Positions 1 to 15,916 of a stretch of DNA of 64,000 bases are shown here, one piece after another. The translations under genes were made by a program, and so were the position numbers. Source of the DNA: Euglena gracilis (lineage: Eukaryota; Euglenida; Euglenophyceae; Euglenales); NCBI GenBank assembly GCA_039621445.1, contig CP154956.1:60397178-60461177 (forward strand), given 5' to 3'. The notes beneath the pieces were generated by a model. That model was not told the DNA's origin. It saw only the letters and a list, made by a program, of their open reading frames with translations, and searched no databases. Every line of letters starts with the position of its first letter. Position 1 is the first letter of the stretch.

Positions 1-410
1 AACTTCATCCTGCAACATTATTTGTCACACAACACAGTGGAGCCTTTGGACAATCATTTGCACTTCTTCGCTGAATCATGAAAAGCACAATCAAAACATT
101 GTGCTGTTGCATTATTTTTGAGGGTAATAATATGAGCCAGAAATCCACCAACAATGTCACACCAAGTGGAAACTCGGTGCAAACTTGCATAATAGCGCGA
201 GTTATTTGCCCCTGTTACATGCACTTGTATTCACTGTCAACGCAAAACTGGTTCTCTAATATGTTGATTGCAATTCCGATGGTCTGCATGTAGAGGAGCA
301 ATTTCCCTGTGCCATCCTTGGAAAAAGTTCAAATAATTGGAAAGGCAATATGCAAAAAAAGCAGACAAATATACACTTAAAAAATTGTACAAAAATGCAA
401 CCTCCCCCCC

Positions 411-512
411 CTTGTCGTTGACACGCCAATGTTCCAGGAGAGTGCCGTTCGTTTGTGTTCCAGAAAAGTGTCGTTGACACGGGGTGTGTGTCAGCGACAC
501 GCCGTGTCAACG
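411..512. repeat. Small inverted-repeat cluster, GTCGTTGACACG
   Basis: The 12-mer GTCGTTGACACG occurs at about 413 and 470, and its reverse complement CGTGTCAACGAC at about 503, so 470-514 can fold into a hairpin. A second short repeat, TGCAAACTTGCATA, lies at about 179 and 538 and brackets the region. The first 860 bases contain no exon that I can support. Confidence 0.5.
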
Positions 513-783
513 ACAGGGGGGGGGGGGAGGAAATTATGCAAACTTGCATATCACTCCCCTGCCCCCAATTGGTTGATAATTGTCAAAATGGTACAAAAAT
601 GACCGACGTCAGCCAAGAATTGGCCCCAAAGTGGAAGATGGTGATCCAATATGCTAAAAACATTGCCCAAATCGTTTGAAACTGGCCATGGATGGCCAAA
701 ATATGTGGGAAATATAAGACTGGGAAGAACTAAAATACCTCGAAACATGTGCCAATGTCCACAAAATGTGTACATTCCCCATC

Positions 784-787
<4 letters not shown>

Positions 788-815
<28 letters not shown>
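788..815. repeat. (AC)n microsatellite
   Basis: A short uninterrupted AC run lies in the likely intron downstream of the last visible nucleotidyltransferase exon. Confidence 0.9.
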
Positions 816-818
<3 letters not shown>

Positions 819-862
819 ACGCCAAACCACTGTTATGAGGCAGGGTTGCCGACCTGCGGACG

Positions 863-2470
<1,608 letters not shown>

Positions 2471-2474
2471 CTGT

Positions 2475-3861
2475 AGAGAGGTTGGACCAATTGCGATATA
2501 ATCGCGATACAATCACAGACCTGTTCACCACAGCGTGCAAACTGGGGACGGACCGAATCCCCCGCCCAAGGACATCAACCTTCAAAAAAGGCTTGGCTGC
2601 AGGTCAGTGAGGGCCCATCAAAAAGGCCCCATCAACGGGTTGTGCCACATCCCTGCACTCTTCATAACTGAGAATTTCCAATATTGTTGACATCAAACAA
2701 TGGTAATTGATGGATTAACCACTTCGTATCTTCAGAAACGTATGTACACAAACACACAAAAACGGCCCGAGGATTCTTGGGGCTAATGGCTTGAGGATTC
2801 TTGGGGCTGAACTTTGCCACCAGAATGTCATCAGCATCCGTCAAAGCACTGGAAAAAACCTCGAACCACATAACTATACCCCCAGGTTTAATGAAATCTG
2901 ACAATAGCAGGCTGTTCTGGAGCAGGGTAATAAGTCGGGTCTGGGCGACAACGTAAGAAATTGGCATGCACCTTCCCCCCGCAGTTGTCGTGTGACAAAT
3001 TGGGCAGCACAGAGGGGATGACAACTGTCCACCCACTTCCTGAGGAGGTCCAGACTTCCCCAGGGGGTACCCAGACTAGACCAGGCGTGAATTTCTTCTC
3101 CTTTGGCGGCTTGCGTCAGTGGAAGAACAAGATATCGATCTAGATCCGTTTCGAATCAAAATCCTTCATGCAAGAAGGGGTGACAATTTGGGCGGCCCAG
3201 AGGAGGATTACTACTGCCTAGGAGGAAGGAAGGTGTGGCGGGCAATGGTTTTACGGGGGAAGAGGTCAATCCATCACAGGAGCGGCTTACACTGGCTCAG
3301 CGACATGAACCAACCACTAACATCGGCAAAGTGCAAACCGATGCGAAAAGCCTAAATGGCAAAAAGGAAACAAAAAAAAGCCACGAAGCGAGTCCAGACT
3401 TTGGTCAAACAGCGATCATGCAGAGCGACTTGGAGAACACAGCATTTGTGTACGGGCTGGAAAGCGTCAAACACATGCCACACGGCTCTTTCTTTCTTTC
3501 TTTCTTTGTCTTTGGCCATGCGACTCTTTGAATCTATTCACAATGAAGTGTGAAGGTTGTTGCTGCAACAGGGTGTGCCCTCTTGTGCCGCCAAAGTCGA
3601 CACGCCGCCTTCGCCACAAGTGCTTCTTCTGCTCCAACAACCCCGAAGGTACGGCTTCAGACTCGTCCGGGGAGTCACCTTCGGGCTTCACTGGCAAAAC
3701 TACCAAAACTCCAGCAGGAAAAGCTTTGCAAACAGGCCCTGTGATTTTTTAAGACATCCTTACAAACCTTTATATTTCCTTCCTCCTTGAAAAACCTTCA
3801 AAAAAGAGACTTTGTCGACCAAGCCGGGCTGTGCACATTTTTTCTGGACTGCCATTTACTG
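2475..3861. other. Spacer with weak ORFs only
   Basis: No exon can be supported here. A minus-strand open frame at 2662-3036 (about 124 codons, with the near-repeat SPKNPQA/SPKNPRA) and a Cys-rich plus-strand frame at 3528-3752 look partly protein-like. Neither has splice or domain support. Also present are a (TTTC)n run near 3489 and A/T-rich DNA. Confidence 0.4.
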
Positions 3862-5008
3862 CCATTTAGTGCGTATCACAACGCATCTGTGATACATTAT
3901 TTTTTTTGGTGATGCATATGTGATACTTCAATTTTTTTTTTGGTGGTACACACGTGATACACAAATTTTCCTTAGTGAAACATGTAATAAAAGTTGTGAA
4001 GCACAAATTTGTAAGATGAAAACTTTACAGACGAACATAAGATGGCGCCCACCCGGGCTTGAAGAACTCAGGTTTCCGTGGCTGCTCCAGCCCCACTTCC
4101 GTGGTGCTGACCTGTACAGGTCCCCGCCATCTTTTTCTTTCGTCTACCATCAGGGTCCATGCACTGGCCAAGGACCAGACCTGGTGGAAATGCTCCTGGA
4201 GGCCAGTGCCAGAACCTTCACGGTTACAGGTGTCTAGCTGGACGCATAACACAAATCACACACCGCCCCATTCAAACGCTTCAAGTGTAACAATGACCGA
4301 AGCTTTCGATAGGCGATCCCATGCTTCATTATCCACAAAACAGTTTTAAACAACATCTTTGCTTGCGGTACCAAAGCGGACGGAAGCTGAACAAGGGATT
4401 GGCTCAGACCTGTTTGGGGTCGATTCAACATGGCCTTTGCAGCACTGTCCCGCGCTATGTGATTTGATGTTATGGAAAATGTACACTTTTGTTGGCATTG
4501 CAAGAGAATTCCTTTTCTGACCCATTCCCATCACTTTTGGATTCTGACGAAATTGATGGCAAATAGCACACCATATTGCCACGGGATGCTTCAAAAACGC
4601 AACCAATCTCGGCCATCCTTCCATTCCATACGAAACTGGTGGCAATTTCCTTTTCGGGTGGGCAGTGTCACTTTCGATTTCTTTTCTCCAGGAGACGAAT
4701 CGGGGATGCCCTCATCCTCCACGTTGCCCAGCTCCTCGTAGCTGTCCTCCAAAGCATTACCACAAAAAAATGGAACAAATGGAACAAAAAAAGTTCCATT
4801 TGTCTGCATAGAGGCAAGGAAACAAGGGTGAAAAGCGGAACAGAAAGGGGAAACATATTTTGATGTAAAAATGCAAAAATTTCTTTAAAAAATGGTGATA
4901 CATATGCGATACATTAAGAAATTTTTGGTGATACGTATATCATACATTAATTTTTAGGCTGTGATACAAGTGATACGTAATTTTTTTGGGGTGATACATA
5001 CTAAATGG
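3862..5008. mobile_element. 1.15-kb inverted-repeat element with GTGATAC subterminal repeats
   Basis: The left end reads CCATTTAGTGCGTATCAC and the right end is its imperfect inverse (GTGATACATACTAAATGG). Both terminal zones of about 130 bp hold GTGATAC heptamers, often in pairs 10-12 bp apart and followed by runs of T. About nine copies occur at 3872-3965 and 4893-4998. This is the layout expected of transposon ends with subterminal binding sites. I see no clear target duplication. Two minus-strand coding-like stretches lie inside (about 4025-4230 and 4640-4760, the latter with an acidic segment EDSYEELGNVEDEG). They could be captured host exons or chance. Confidence 0.55.
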
Positions 5009-5894
5009 AGGTCTGATCAAAACTTTCCACCTCTTTAGGAGAAATTTCCATCATGCCACATTATTTTTGTTGTCTTGAACAATCATTCACACCTTTTTTG
5101 CTGCACTTCTTTCTTGCTGCACTTTTTGCTGCACTTCTTCTTCAAATAAATGCAATCCCCCCAAAATTCAACAAACAAAGCTGAAAATTGGGATTAAAAA
5201 TCTTGTGGGACACTCGTTTTTTTTTACTATTAAAAAAGCTCTTGAAACTCTTGGTTTTCTGCCTTAAAATTACGCCTGGTTGGAAATTCTCAGGAGGTGG
5301 AAGGTGGCAGCAGGGACCGAATGCTGGAAACGGCAAATTAACTGTTCAATGCCCCTGTTGAGTGGCGCGCCCGAGCCAGGTCGGTCACAGCTCAGATGGC
5401 GTTCCCGCGGAGGGCAAGAAATCCACCTGCCGCTGCCCGCGTTGAGTGCCGTGGTCGTCCAGGTCCCCATTCCACAGGTGGCCTATCGCCCACGACACCC
5501 ACGTGGCCGCCCCCACCACGTGATGCCGCGCCCATACCACTGCATCCCACTCCAAGAGGGGTGACCCACTGGGTCGAGAGGGTGGCCCATAGTGTCGATT
5601 TCTTGCACATCTCCTCAAAAAAAAACAACCATTTCTTTTTCTTCTGCTTTTGAAAAATCAGAAATGATTTAACCCTGAAGAAGGCCCCGAATGGGTCTGA
5701 AGGGCGACAACCATTGAACCATTCCCAATCTGGAAGTGTCCTGGGGAACTCAGCAATGGCATGACCCCGACGCGAACGGTCGTGTGAAGCAGAGCGTTGG
5801 TGCTCAACGCTTCTCCAGCTGGGGGGTTTCAGCAAGCTGGCGAGCGGTTGAGGTACTCACCATTTGAATGAAGAAGAAAAAAGTATAGAAGCTC

Positions 5895-7196
5895 TCAGTC
5901 AGTTTCGCTGTCAGTCGGTGCTGACAGGTCTCCTGGGGGGTTCGGTGACCAGTGTGCCAGAACCGTGCCTGGCACAGCGTTGGCCGCGGTGCGGTCCATA
6001 AACTGGGCCATCGGCTCTGTGATGGCCAGTGTCGGCGGCCCGTCGGGAAAGCCCACAGAGCGGGCGGCGTAGTAGGACCGGACCACCGGCTGGCCGCTGC
6101 CTGGGGCGAGGAACGCGGCCACGATGTCGGTGTCGGCCATGCGGTGGCCGGCGCTGAAGCCGAGGGAGAGGTACTGCATGGGGAGGCAGGGGGCGGTGCC
6201 CGCAGGCGAGGCGGCGAAGCTGGGAGTTGTTGGGGCGGGGGGGGGGGTTGCCATGCTTTCACGCAGGCAGTTGAGTCGGAGGTGAGGGGGCTCCAGGCCA
6301 CGCTCTCGACCATTATGGACATGCCTCACAATGGATGGAGGCAATTTACAATAATGACTTTACTTACTTGCACATCACGAATTCTACAGGTGGGTACTCA
6401 GCACTCAGCCTCAAAAGCCTCTGCTCACACTGGACACTCTGTTCATACTGCTGCCCCACGCAATACACGGACCAGCTCTGCTGCTGTGTGCTGTGGAAAT
6501 TGAGGCCAGTCCTATGGGATCCAAAGATGAGTATTAGGAGGTAATTCCCTAATAACATGAAACGTTCTGCACGGCGGCAAAAAAATGGGCCGATGCTGAA
6601 AAGGGAAACTTTCCTCCACTTCTCAATTTGAAGCCATTCAGCGGCAAAAGTTAACAATCCCTGACGAAGTGAAGCTTCAGAGCTAAAAAATTGACATTTT
6701 TGAAACAGCTCCCGCCTGGCCCACACACAGTCGGAGCACATCCAAGGCAACGTCGGCCGTCCAGTGCAGCGTCAGGTTGGCAGGCTCATCGAGCAGGAGG
6801 TGGGCCCAGGGGATCCCTGCAGTTTCGTGGGGATGGGTGGGGATGGTCAGGAGAAACAAAAGGTTCACAAAAAAGCTGGGTGATGCTGGACTTCCCACCC
6901 AAAATCCTCAGGGAAGCCCCACCCCCGCCACAAAAAAACCTCCAAAAACGCAACTTTTGACATTTTTGGGCACCTTTCTCAAAAACATTCAGAGCTTAGC
7001 CACTTCTTTTGCTGGACCAAGGTGGGATAAAATGAACCAAACCTCCCTGGGGCTGGTCCCTGCCGTCCAGCCAGGGGCTGGCTTGCTGGGTCCCTGCAAA
7101 ATCCTCTGCCAGAGACTCGAACGGAGGTGGAGAGAAAGCGGAGGCCTGCAGCAGGGCAACCAGCAAATGAACTGCGGCGCACCAGAACGAGGACAT
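5895..7196 (-). CDS. Secreted DOMON-domain protein
   Basis: Three exons join with matching phase: 7196-7043, 6816-6725, and 6173 to a stop at 5895. The start codon at 7196 opens a signal peptide (MSSFWCAAVHLLVALLQASA), which points to secretion. The DOMON beta-sandwich follows: LTLHWTADVALDVLRLC, then across the splice YLSLGFSAGHRMADTDIV, and SYYAARSVGFPDGPP. DOMON domains bind haem or sugars, usually at the cell surface. The distal part, ending PPGDLSAPTDSETD, is short. A membrane cytochrome b561 partner is not evident, although a minus-strand stretch at about 5510-5385 (HHVVGAATWVSWAIGHLW) might be a further exon reached through an alternative donor. The ligand is unknown. Confidence 0.7.
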
Positions 7197-7228
7197 TCAC
7201 GGGGTGTGCGGATCTGCGAGAAAATATG

Positions 7229-7230
<2 letters not shown>

Positions 7231-7260
<30 letters not shown>
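7231..7260. repeat. (GT)n microsatellite
   Basis: A GT run lies just upstream of the proposed start of the DOMON gene. Confidence 0.9.
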
Positions 7261-7265
<5 letters not shown>

Positions 7266-7390
7266 CATATTACACGTGGTGTGTTTGAGCGACTCTGTTC
7301 CGCGCCCGTGGAGTATCCCCGCAGTCGAATCCTTGTCCATTTATCGGAAAAAATCTCACTACACGCATATGCAAAAACAAGCACGCGCGC

Positions 7391-10253
<2,863 letters not shown>

Positions 10254-10440
10254 TCAGGCGGCAGGGCAGGAGAAGTTCCCCAGCTGGCCCTCCGGCGGGG
10301 AGTCCTGGCAGACACCCCACGCCAGGGGCACGGGGGCCCGCCGGTCCTGCCACGTGAACCGCTGGCCGGTGCCCCGCCGGCAGCAGCCCTGCTCGAATGG
10401 TTGAAGGGCCGGCCGGACCGGACCCTGGCAGCAGCTCCCA
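10254..10440 (-). CDS. Possible terminal extracellular exon
   Basis: A GC-rich minus-strand stretch reads QRFTWQDRRAPVPLAWGVCQ and ends GNFSCPAA followed by a stop at 10254. The two cysteines and an N-glycosylation sequon (NFS) fit an extracellular protein. It could be the last exon of the MAM gene upstream, but no linking splice phase could be tested. Function unknown. Confidence 0.3.
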
Positions 10441-10884
10441 CCGCGGCATAACAGCAAACGCCAGAGTCTCCTGCATAGCGACTTGCACGCTAAGCTGGAT
10501 GACTCTTCCATCTGTGCTCTGATGTCTGTGCGTATGAATCTATCCCGTTTGTTTCCTAACGGGTCTCCCCCAAAAGAAAGCAACACACAGTGGGGAAGCA
10601 CGCCGTCGCCACGGGGACGTGCGTTGTTTCACAAATATTCTGCGAACGCCGAGTGCGGTGGGCTGTTTCCCGACACTTGAACCCCGCCAAAACCGGAGGG
10701 ACCACTGCGACGTGTGCTGTGTTAATATGGTCATCCCTGCCAAACGAATTGAATGGCGGTCGTTGGCGTCACCTTGCCCTGCATTATGACAACACGACAT
10801 TGTGCTCTGTGCAAATCAGTCCATTCTCATACCCTGGATGTCAGGTGGTGTGAAGACATGCACTTGGGTTCAGGCCAGACCCTT

Positions 10885-11400
10885 GCCATCACAGTCTCTG
10901 GCCTGTAGGGCAGCAGCCAGGCCGGCTTGTCGAGGGGCAGGGTGTACACCGGGGGCTGGGGCACCCCTGGGTCGCCCTTCCGGACCCAGCAGCCGCAGTA
11001 CTGGGGGTTGAAGCGCAGCAGCTGCTGGCACGTCGTGTACCCGAAGGTGGAGTAGTTGGCAGCAGGGTGTGCTGGCCGGCTGTGTTTCCCAGTTTTGGAA
11101 ACCACTTGCTTGGGGGACCGGAATGCAACTGGAGGTTGTCTGATTTTGCTCAACCGACCACCGAGAAGTCGGTGGGTGTTTGAAGCAGAAATAGATATCA
11201 ATGACCTGGAAACTGTTCCAGCTTGAGGCCAGCATAAATGAATTTGGCCAATCTGAGCGTGCGCAAACTGTGGGGGGTGTGAGGTGATGGGTTGGGGCAC
11301 AGCAGCCCTGGATGACGTTCTGGGGGATGACGTTGATGACGGCCACCTCCTCCCAGTCCTGACGGTGACGAATGGGGATAGAGCCTGCCTGACAGGGAGT
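10885..11400 (-). CDS. Two Cys-containing extracellular-type exons
   Basis: The first stretch (about 11400-11300) reads QAGSIPIRHRQDWEEVAVIN then PQNVIQGCC. The second (about 11080-10885) reads NYSTFGYTTCQQLL then PQYCGCWVRKGD and LDKPAWLLPYRP. Spaced cysteines and the sequon NYS suggest a secreted disulphide-rich region. They lie on the same strand as the MAM-domain exons and may belong to the same transcript. I recognise no named domain. Confidence 0.35.
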
Positions 11401-11863
11401 GAAAACTGCCGTCAAGAACAAAGGCCGGCAGATGCTCATGAGGGCAAACAACTGCAACAATTTGTTGGGGATTCATTTCTGGTAAAAGATGCCTGCAGAG
11501 TTTTGGCGACGCCGACTTTCACATGGCATTGAAAAACAATCCTGGGCAACAAACAAATGACCAACTTTCGGTTTTATGTGGACAACACCATTACGCTCCT
11601 GAAAGGAGGGGCAATGGTTTATCGAGGAAGGTTGGCAAATCCAAAAACCCTTGATTCATGAAAACTGCGCAAAATGAGGGCCATTTAGATGGTGGCTATA
11701 ACACAATTCAATGGGGGAAAAAAGGAAAGGCCCTGGTCACACAACATGTACCGCCCCACAACAGTGGGGACCGCTTTCAGGCCGTGGTTGCTTTCCTTTT
11801 GTGAAACCGAGAGACCAGACTCCAGGGCACACTCAAGCTGGGGGCTCACCCAGGGCTGTACGG

Positions 11864-12060
11864 AAGGCCTGGTGGGGTGGGTCGACCCCCCACCCCACAC
11901 ACCATGGCACCAATGGCACCCGCTCAAAAAAAAATCCCTCGGTGCGAAAATCGACGCATCCAGAAGGGAAGGCCTGGTGGGGGGGGTCGGACCCCCCCCC
12001 CCTACCACCAGGATGGGGGTGGATGGGGGTCGACCCCCCCCACCACCCATAGGGTTGCGG
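11864..12060. repeat. Repeat GGAAGGCCTGGTGGGG (copies 1 and 2)
   Basis: The string GGAAGGCCTGGTGGGG followed by a GGTCGACCCCC-like palindrome occurs at about 11863 and 11967. Another copy lies at the window end (about 63964). All are in non-coding DNA next to exon-like stretches. Confidence 0.6.
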
Positions 12061-12270
12061 GGATTCCCGTACAGCCGCACAACGCCACCACAGCCTGGAC
12101 TGGATGTGGGCGATGTTCCACGGGTCGAGGACCGTAACGTTGGAGCCCACGCCCTGGTCCAGACAGTTCTCCGCCCACACCGCAAACTTGACGTCAACCC
12201 GGCCGTACGCGCCGTACACCCAATACCCCGTCAGCTGCAGCGAGGCTGCCTCAGCCACCACCACTGTTGG
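12060..12270 (-). CDS. Extracellular-type exon, unknown
   Basis: The minus strand reads LQLTGYWVYGAYGRVDVKFA, then WAENCLDQGVGSNVTVLDPW and AHIQSRLWWRC. It has two cysteines, one sequon (NVT) and a mix of aromatic and hydrophobic residues typical of a beta-rich extracellular domain. Its neighbours on the same strand are exon-like stretches of the same kind. It is probably part of the large MAM-domain gene or an adjacent secreted protein gene. No family recognised. Confidence 0.4.
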
Positions 12271-13569
12271 GGCGGGGCACACCCATGTGTACCCATGATC
12301 CCACCCAACCAATCGTAGAATCCCCAAAGATAGAAACGTGGGGTGCTGGGTTGGGATCAAATGTCGAAGCCGAACGGGGACAGACAAAAGAAAGATGCCA
12401 CAAAAAGTACTTCTTTTGGATTCAGAGGGGCCATGCATGACTTATGCCCTGCACCGGCTATATGAGTGCTTCCGATACAAAATTAAAAAAAAATAGTCAC
12501 ACTGGGATATGGGCAGGGTGCACCCGCCCACATCCTTGCCTTTTTCCCTTTGGGGCTATCCTGGGTGGGAGGCAAGGCGTTGCTCAAAGACACCCGGCCC
12601 CGGGGGGGGGGGGCACCCGGGGGGGGGGTTCCAGGAAAACTCGGGCAGGCTGCTGGTTGACCCCCCCATGGGATCCCCCTGCTGGACCTGGTCCTGACTG
12701 GGTCCGACTGGAGGTTGAACGTGGAACCAAAAAAAAATCGAAACTGCAAAAATGCTCAAAAAGCAGCCAATTATGCAAAAAAAAAATCGATGTTTTCGAA
12801 CCAAAATTTGCCCCAGCCAGCCCTTTCCCAACCCATTTTTGACATCTTTGCACCCCCGAAATCCAAAATCAATTTCTTTTCCTGGCCCCCCTTTGGGTTG
12901 CTGGAAAACAAACAAAACTCATCGATGAGGGGAGGGATTTGAGGCTGGCTGCTGGCTGGCTGGACCCCCGGGCTGGGGATGGCTTGGGGCGAGGGGTGGG
13001 ATTCCACGAGAAGTTGGCCTGCCTGGGCCCAACCAAAAATTGGTGGGAGGTCACGGCAGGTTGCCCAACCAGGAATTCAATTTGCTCCCGATTGGTTGGG
13101 GCCGTTGTCTGGCCGCGGCCAAACCAAACTGACTGCCAAACTGCAACCGATGATCACAAAAAATAGAACTCAGGAAGTCATTTGAAGGAATGGTAGGTTA
13201 GGGTTAGTGCGAAATTGAATTTTGGACCACGCCTCACAATGTTCAGGACAGAACGATTTTTTTTTTTAGGGTGGACTTGAGGGAGTGAGAATATGTTCAA
13301 AATCGGGACCAAAATGTAATTTATGGTGAATGTGATAATAAATATACCCCCCCCCCCAATAAAGCTGAGATACGATTACAGCAGACCGCCGCCTCTGGCG
13401 GCGGGGAGTGCCACTCCCAAATGACATCCCCTTCTTGGTGCTCACCAATCCTTTCTATTCCACCCCCTTTCCCACCCATATCCATCTCCGACCGGAGGGG
13501 CGGTCGCTAAAACAGCCAATGTTCATCTCTGAGGGGTGGGGGGTCATTAGACAATGGGGGGAGGTGGAC

Positions 13570-13880
13570 CCCAGGTTGACAAAAAATTGGCCACACGTGG
13601 GGATACATGACCATTTTTGCTGTTTTGGCCATTTTTTTTGGGCCACTTTTGACCATTTTTGGGGCTCTTTGGAACATTCTTGGTCACTTATAGGAATTTT
13701 TGGCCACTTTTGACCCTTTTCACTTTTTGCCATTGTTGGCCACTGTTGGCCTTTCTTTTTTTTGCCAAGAGTCAACCAAAAAGGACAAAACTGGTCAAAA
13801 ATGGCCAACAATGGCAAAAAAAGGCCAACAGTGGACAAAAACTGACCAAAAAGCGGCCAAAAGTGGAAAAACAGATTGGC
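13570..13880. repeat. Long hairpin of T-rich and complementary A-rich arms
   Basis: The left arm is built of TTTTGGCCACTTTTGACC-like units. The right arm carries the complement (GGTCAAAAATGGCCAACA, GCGGCCAAAAGTGG), with the centre near 13760. The flanks at about 13486 and 14085 carry a shared module, CCGACCGG-(G)n-GGTCG, also seen near 25565 and 25868. This looks like a fold-back element in a spacer or intron. Confidence 0.55.
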
Positions 13881-14249
13881 GTTACAATCACACATAACAT
13901 TTTGATATTTGTGGTCACTTTTGAGGGGCTACTGGCCTTTTTGAGCCATTTTGGGCACCAGCCAGTTTAGGATGATCAACCCTAGCAAAAAAAAACCAAC
14001 AATGGAAAGAAAAACAGGCGAGACTAATCACATAATAATACTTCCCATGAATATGAGGCCAACATCATTCACAGAAAGATCGCATCTGACCGGGAGGGGT
14101 GGTCGTTGGACAAGCCTGGTCGCTGGACAAGGGGGGGGGAGGAGGTAACCAATCCTTTCGATTCGAGGGTGCTTTTGATTTGAGAATACATCCCTTTCGT
14201 GTGGGTTGGGCCGGTGGAAGGTTGGCTGCTGGGCCATCCCCCCCCCCCC

Positions 14250-14400
14250 CAACCTCCGAAGGACGGGCCCACCCCGGGCGTGGGCTGCACCGAGGCCCAG
14301 CCGGGGCTGACCAGCTGCGGGGGGTCCGGGATGCCGACCGGCACATAGTCCCGGCCGCATCGCCCTGTGGCACGCCGCTCCGCCTCACGGCCCGGAGGGG
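14250..14400 (-). CDS. Possible Pro-rich exon
   Basis: A GC-rich minus-strand stretch reads GRCGRDYVPVGIPDPPQL then GWASVQPTPGVGPSFGGW. It lies between the Thr/Pro-rich exon and the extracellular exon at 12.1-12.3 kb on the same strand. Coding status rests only on composition. Confidence 0.25.
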
Positions 14401-14739
14401 GTGGCTTGGCCTGCTGCCTTGCCGGCCTCGAAGCAAGTGTGTGAATGGGGGGGGGGACCAGGACCAGCCCACCGAGGGGTGGGTGGGTCTGGGTCGGACC
14501 CCCTCGGGGGTGCCAGGCCAGCCCTGGGTATGCGTTTGGGAGCTTCTTGGGAAATACCCTTTGACCTGATTTTTGGGGGTCCCCAGAGCGCATGAACCGG
14601 GGGGGGGGTCCAGCGCCAGGCTGGGCAGGGGGATTACCGGGGGTCTTAAAAAGAAGCCCGGCCAGCCCAAGGCCCAGCCCAGTGAAAGAGAATTGGCAAA
14701 TTGATCACCCTAAAAATGGGTAGAGGGTGCTCCGGGCCA

Positions 14740-15030
14740 ATGCCGGCAACCCCGCAATCCATTTGCTGCCGAGGGGGTGCGGTGGCCCCCGCCACCGGGT
14801 GACGCGTGCTGCCGGGCGGCAGGGGTTTCGGGAACCCGGCACGGCGGGGCGATGGCCGTTCGGGGGTGCGTGTGGCGGTCACTGTCGGGGTCGCTGTGGG
14901 CACCACGGTGGGGGTCCCGGTCCGCGTGGGGATGGGAGTCAGCGTGGAGGAGGCGGTGGAGCTGGTGGAGGCGGTGGCGGTCGGCGTCGGCGTGCCGGTG
15001 TAGGCGGTGAAGTTCGCCCGCAGGACGGGA
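14740..15030 (-). CDS. Thr/Ser/Pro-rich stalk exon (mucin-like)
   Basis: The minus strand reads PPVLRANFTAYTGTPTPTAT, then SSTASSTLTPIPTRTGTPTV, then TPTVTATRTPERP. Threonine and proline dominate, and one sequon (NFT) is present. This is the profile of an extended O-glycosylated linker. It follows the last MAM exon on the same strand, so it probably continues the MAM-domain protein as a stalk. Confidence 0.55.
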
Positions 15031-15059
15031 GGGTTGCGGTGGGGGGATGGACCGCAGGG

Positions 15060-15860
15060 GGAGGATTTCGACCCTCCTCGAATGTGCTCGAACGACATTT
15101 GAGGAGGGTCTGGACCCTCCTTGAATGTCGTTCGAGGTGGTTCGAGGAGGCTTGAGACCCTCCTCCAATCTCGTTTGAGGAGGCTCGACACCCTCCTGGA
15201 ATATTGTTTGAGGCATGCAGGTATCATATTGCCCGGTGTCTGCCACTTCCTTTTGTACACAACTGTTCGCAGGGACCCAAAATAAAATCCTTCTGTTGCT
15301 GTGTGTTGCACATGCGCGGTGTGTGCCACTCCCTTTTGTTGCCCATGCACAGTCGTACCTCGTTCTCTTATCTGCCAACTCCTTTTGTGTACGTGTTGAC
15401 CGCGATCTAACCCTTCAAACAACAACATAACTCCTTTTATCTGCCAATTTCTTTTCGTGTGCATGTTGACCTAACCCTGTCCCTTCAATTAACAACAGAG
15501 CTTCTTTTACTTTCCAACTCCCCATGTTGTCCATGCCCATTGGTACGCAACTGTTCGGAGCCCCCCCCAAAACAAAATCCCTTTCTGTTGCATATGCCCT
15601 GTGTGTGCCACTCCCTTTTGTTGCCCATGCCCTTTCGTATGTAACTGTCCAGAGGGCCCAAAAATTACAAAGGCCATCTCTCTCTTTCCCGCTCTCTCTT
15701 TTTTTGCTCTACTTGCCAATGGAGAAGGACACAAGAATTCAATGCAAAATGATGCAAGGGAAGACACAGTTACATGGGAAAGCGCATCTGAACCATCCCC
15801 ATCTCGTGATCCCTACATGCATGCAGTTATGTAGGAGGAGGCTCGAGACCCTCCTCCAAC
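15060..15860. other. Intron/spacer with related short repeats
   Basis: Two kinds of repeat occur. Around 15066-15205 and 15835-15900, CTCCTCRAAY and GAGGAGGNTCGAG units are scattered in both orientations. Around 15240-15650, several copies of TGCCACTYCCTTTTGTTGCC and GYCCATGC-like strings recur, interspersed with CACAACTGTTCGSAG. No gene is seen. Confidence 0.5.
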
Positions 15861-15916
15861 GTTTTGAGGCCGTTCAAGGAAGGTGTGGCCCCTCCTCAAA
15901 TGTGGGGGTGAGGCGC

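Noticed and set aside
3528-3752. Cys-rich plus-strand frame (KCEGCCCNRVCP) as a zinc-binding exon
   Set aside because: No splice-site pair or neighbouring plus-strand exon. The opposite strand is also open, so coding status cannot be decided.
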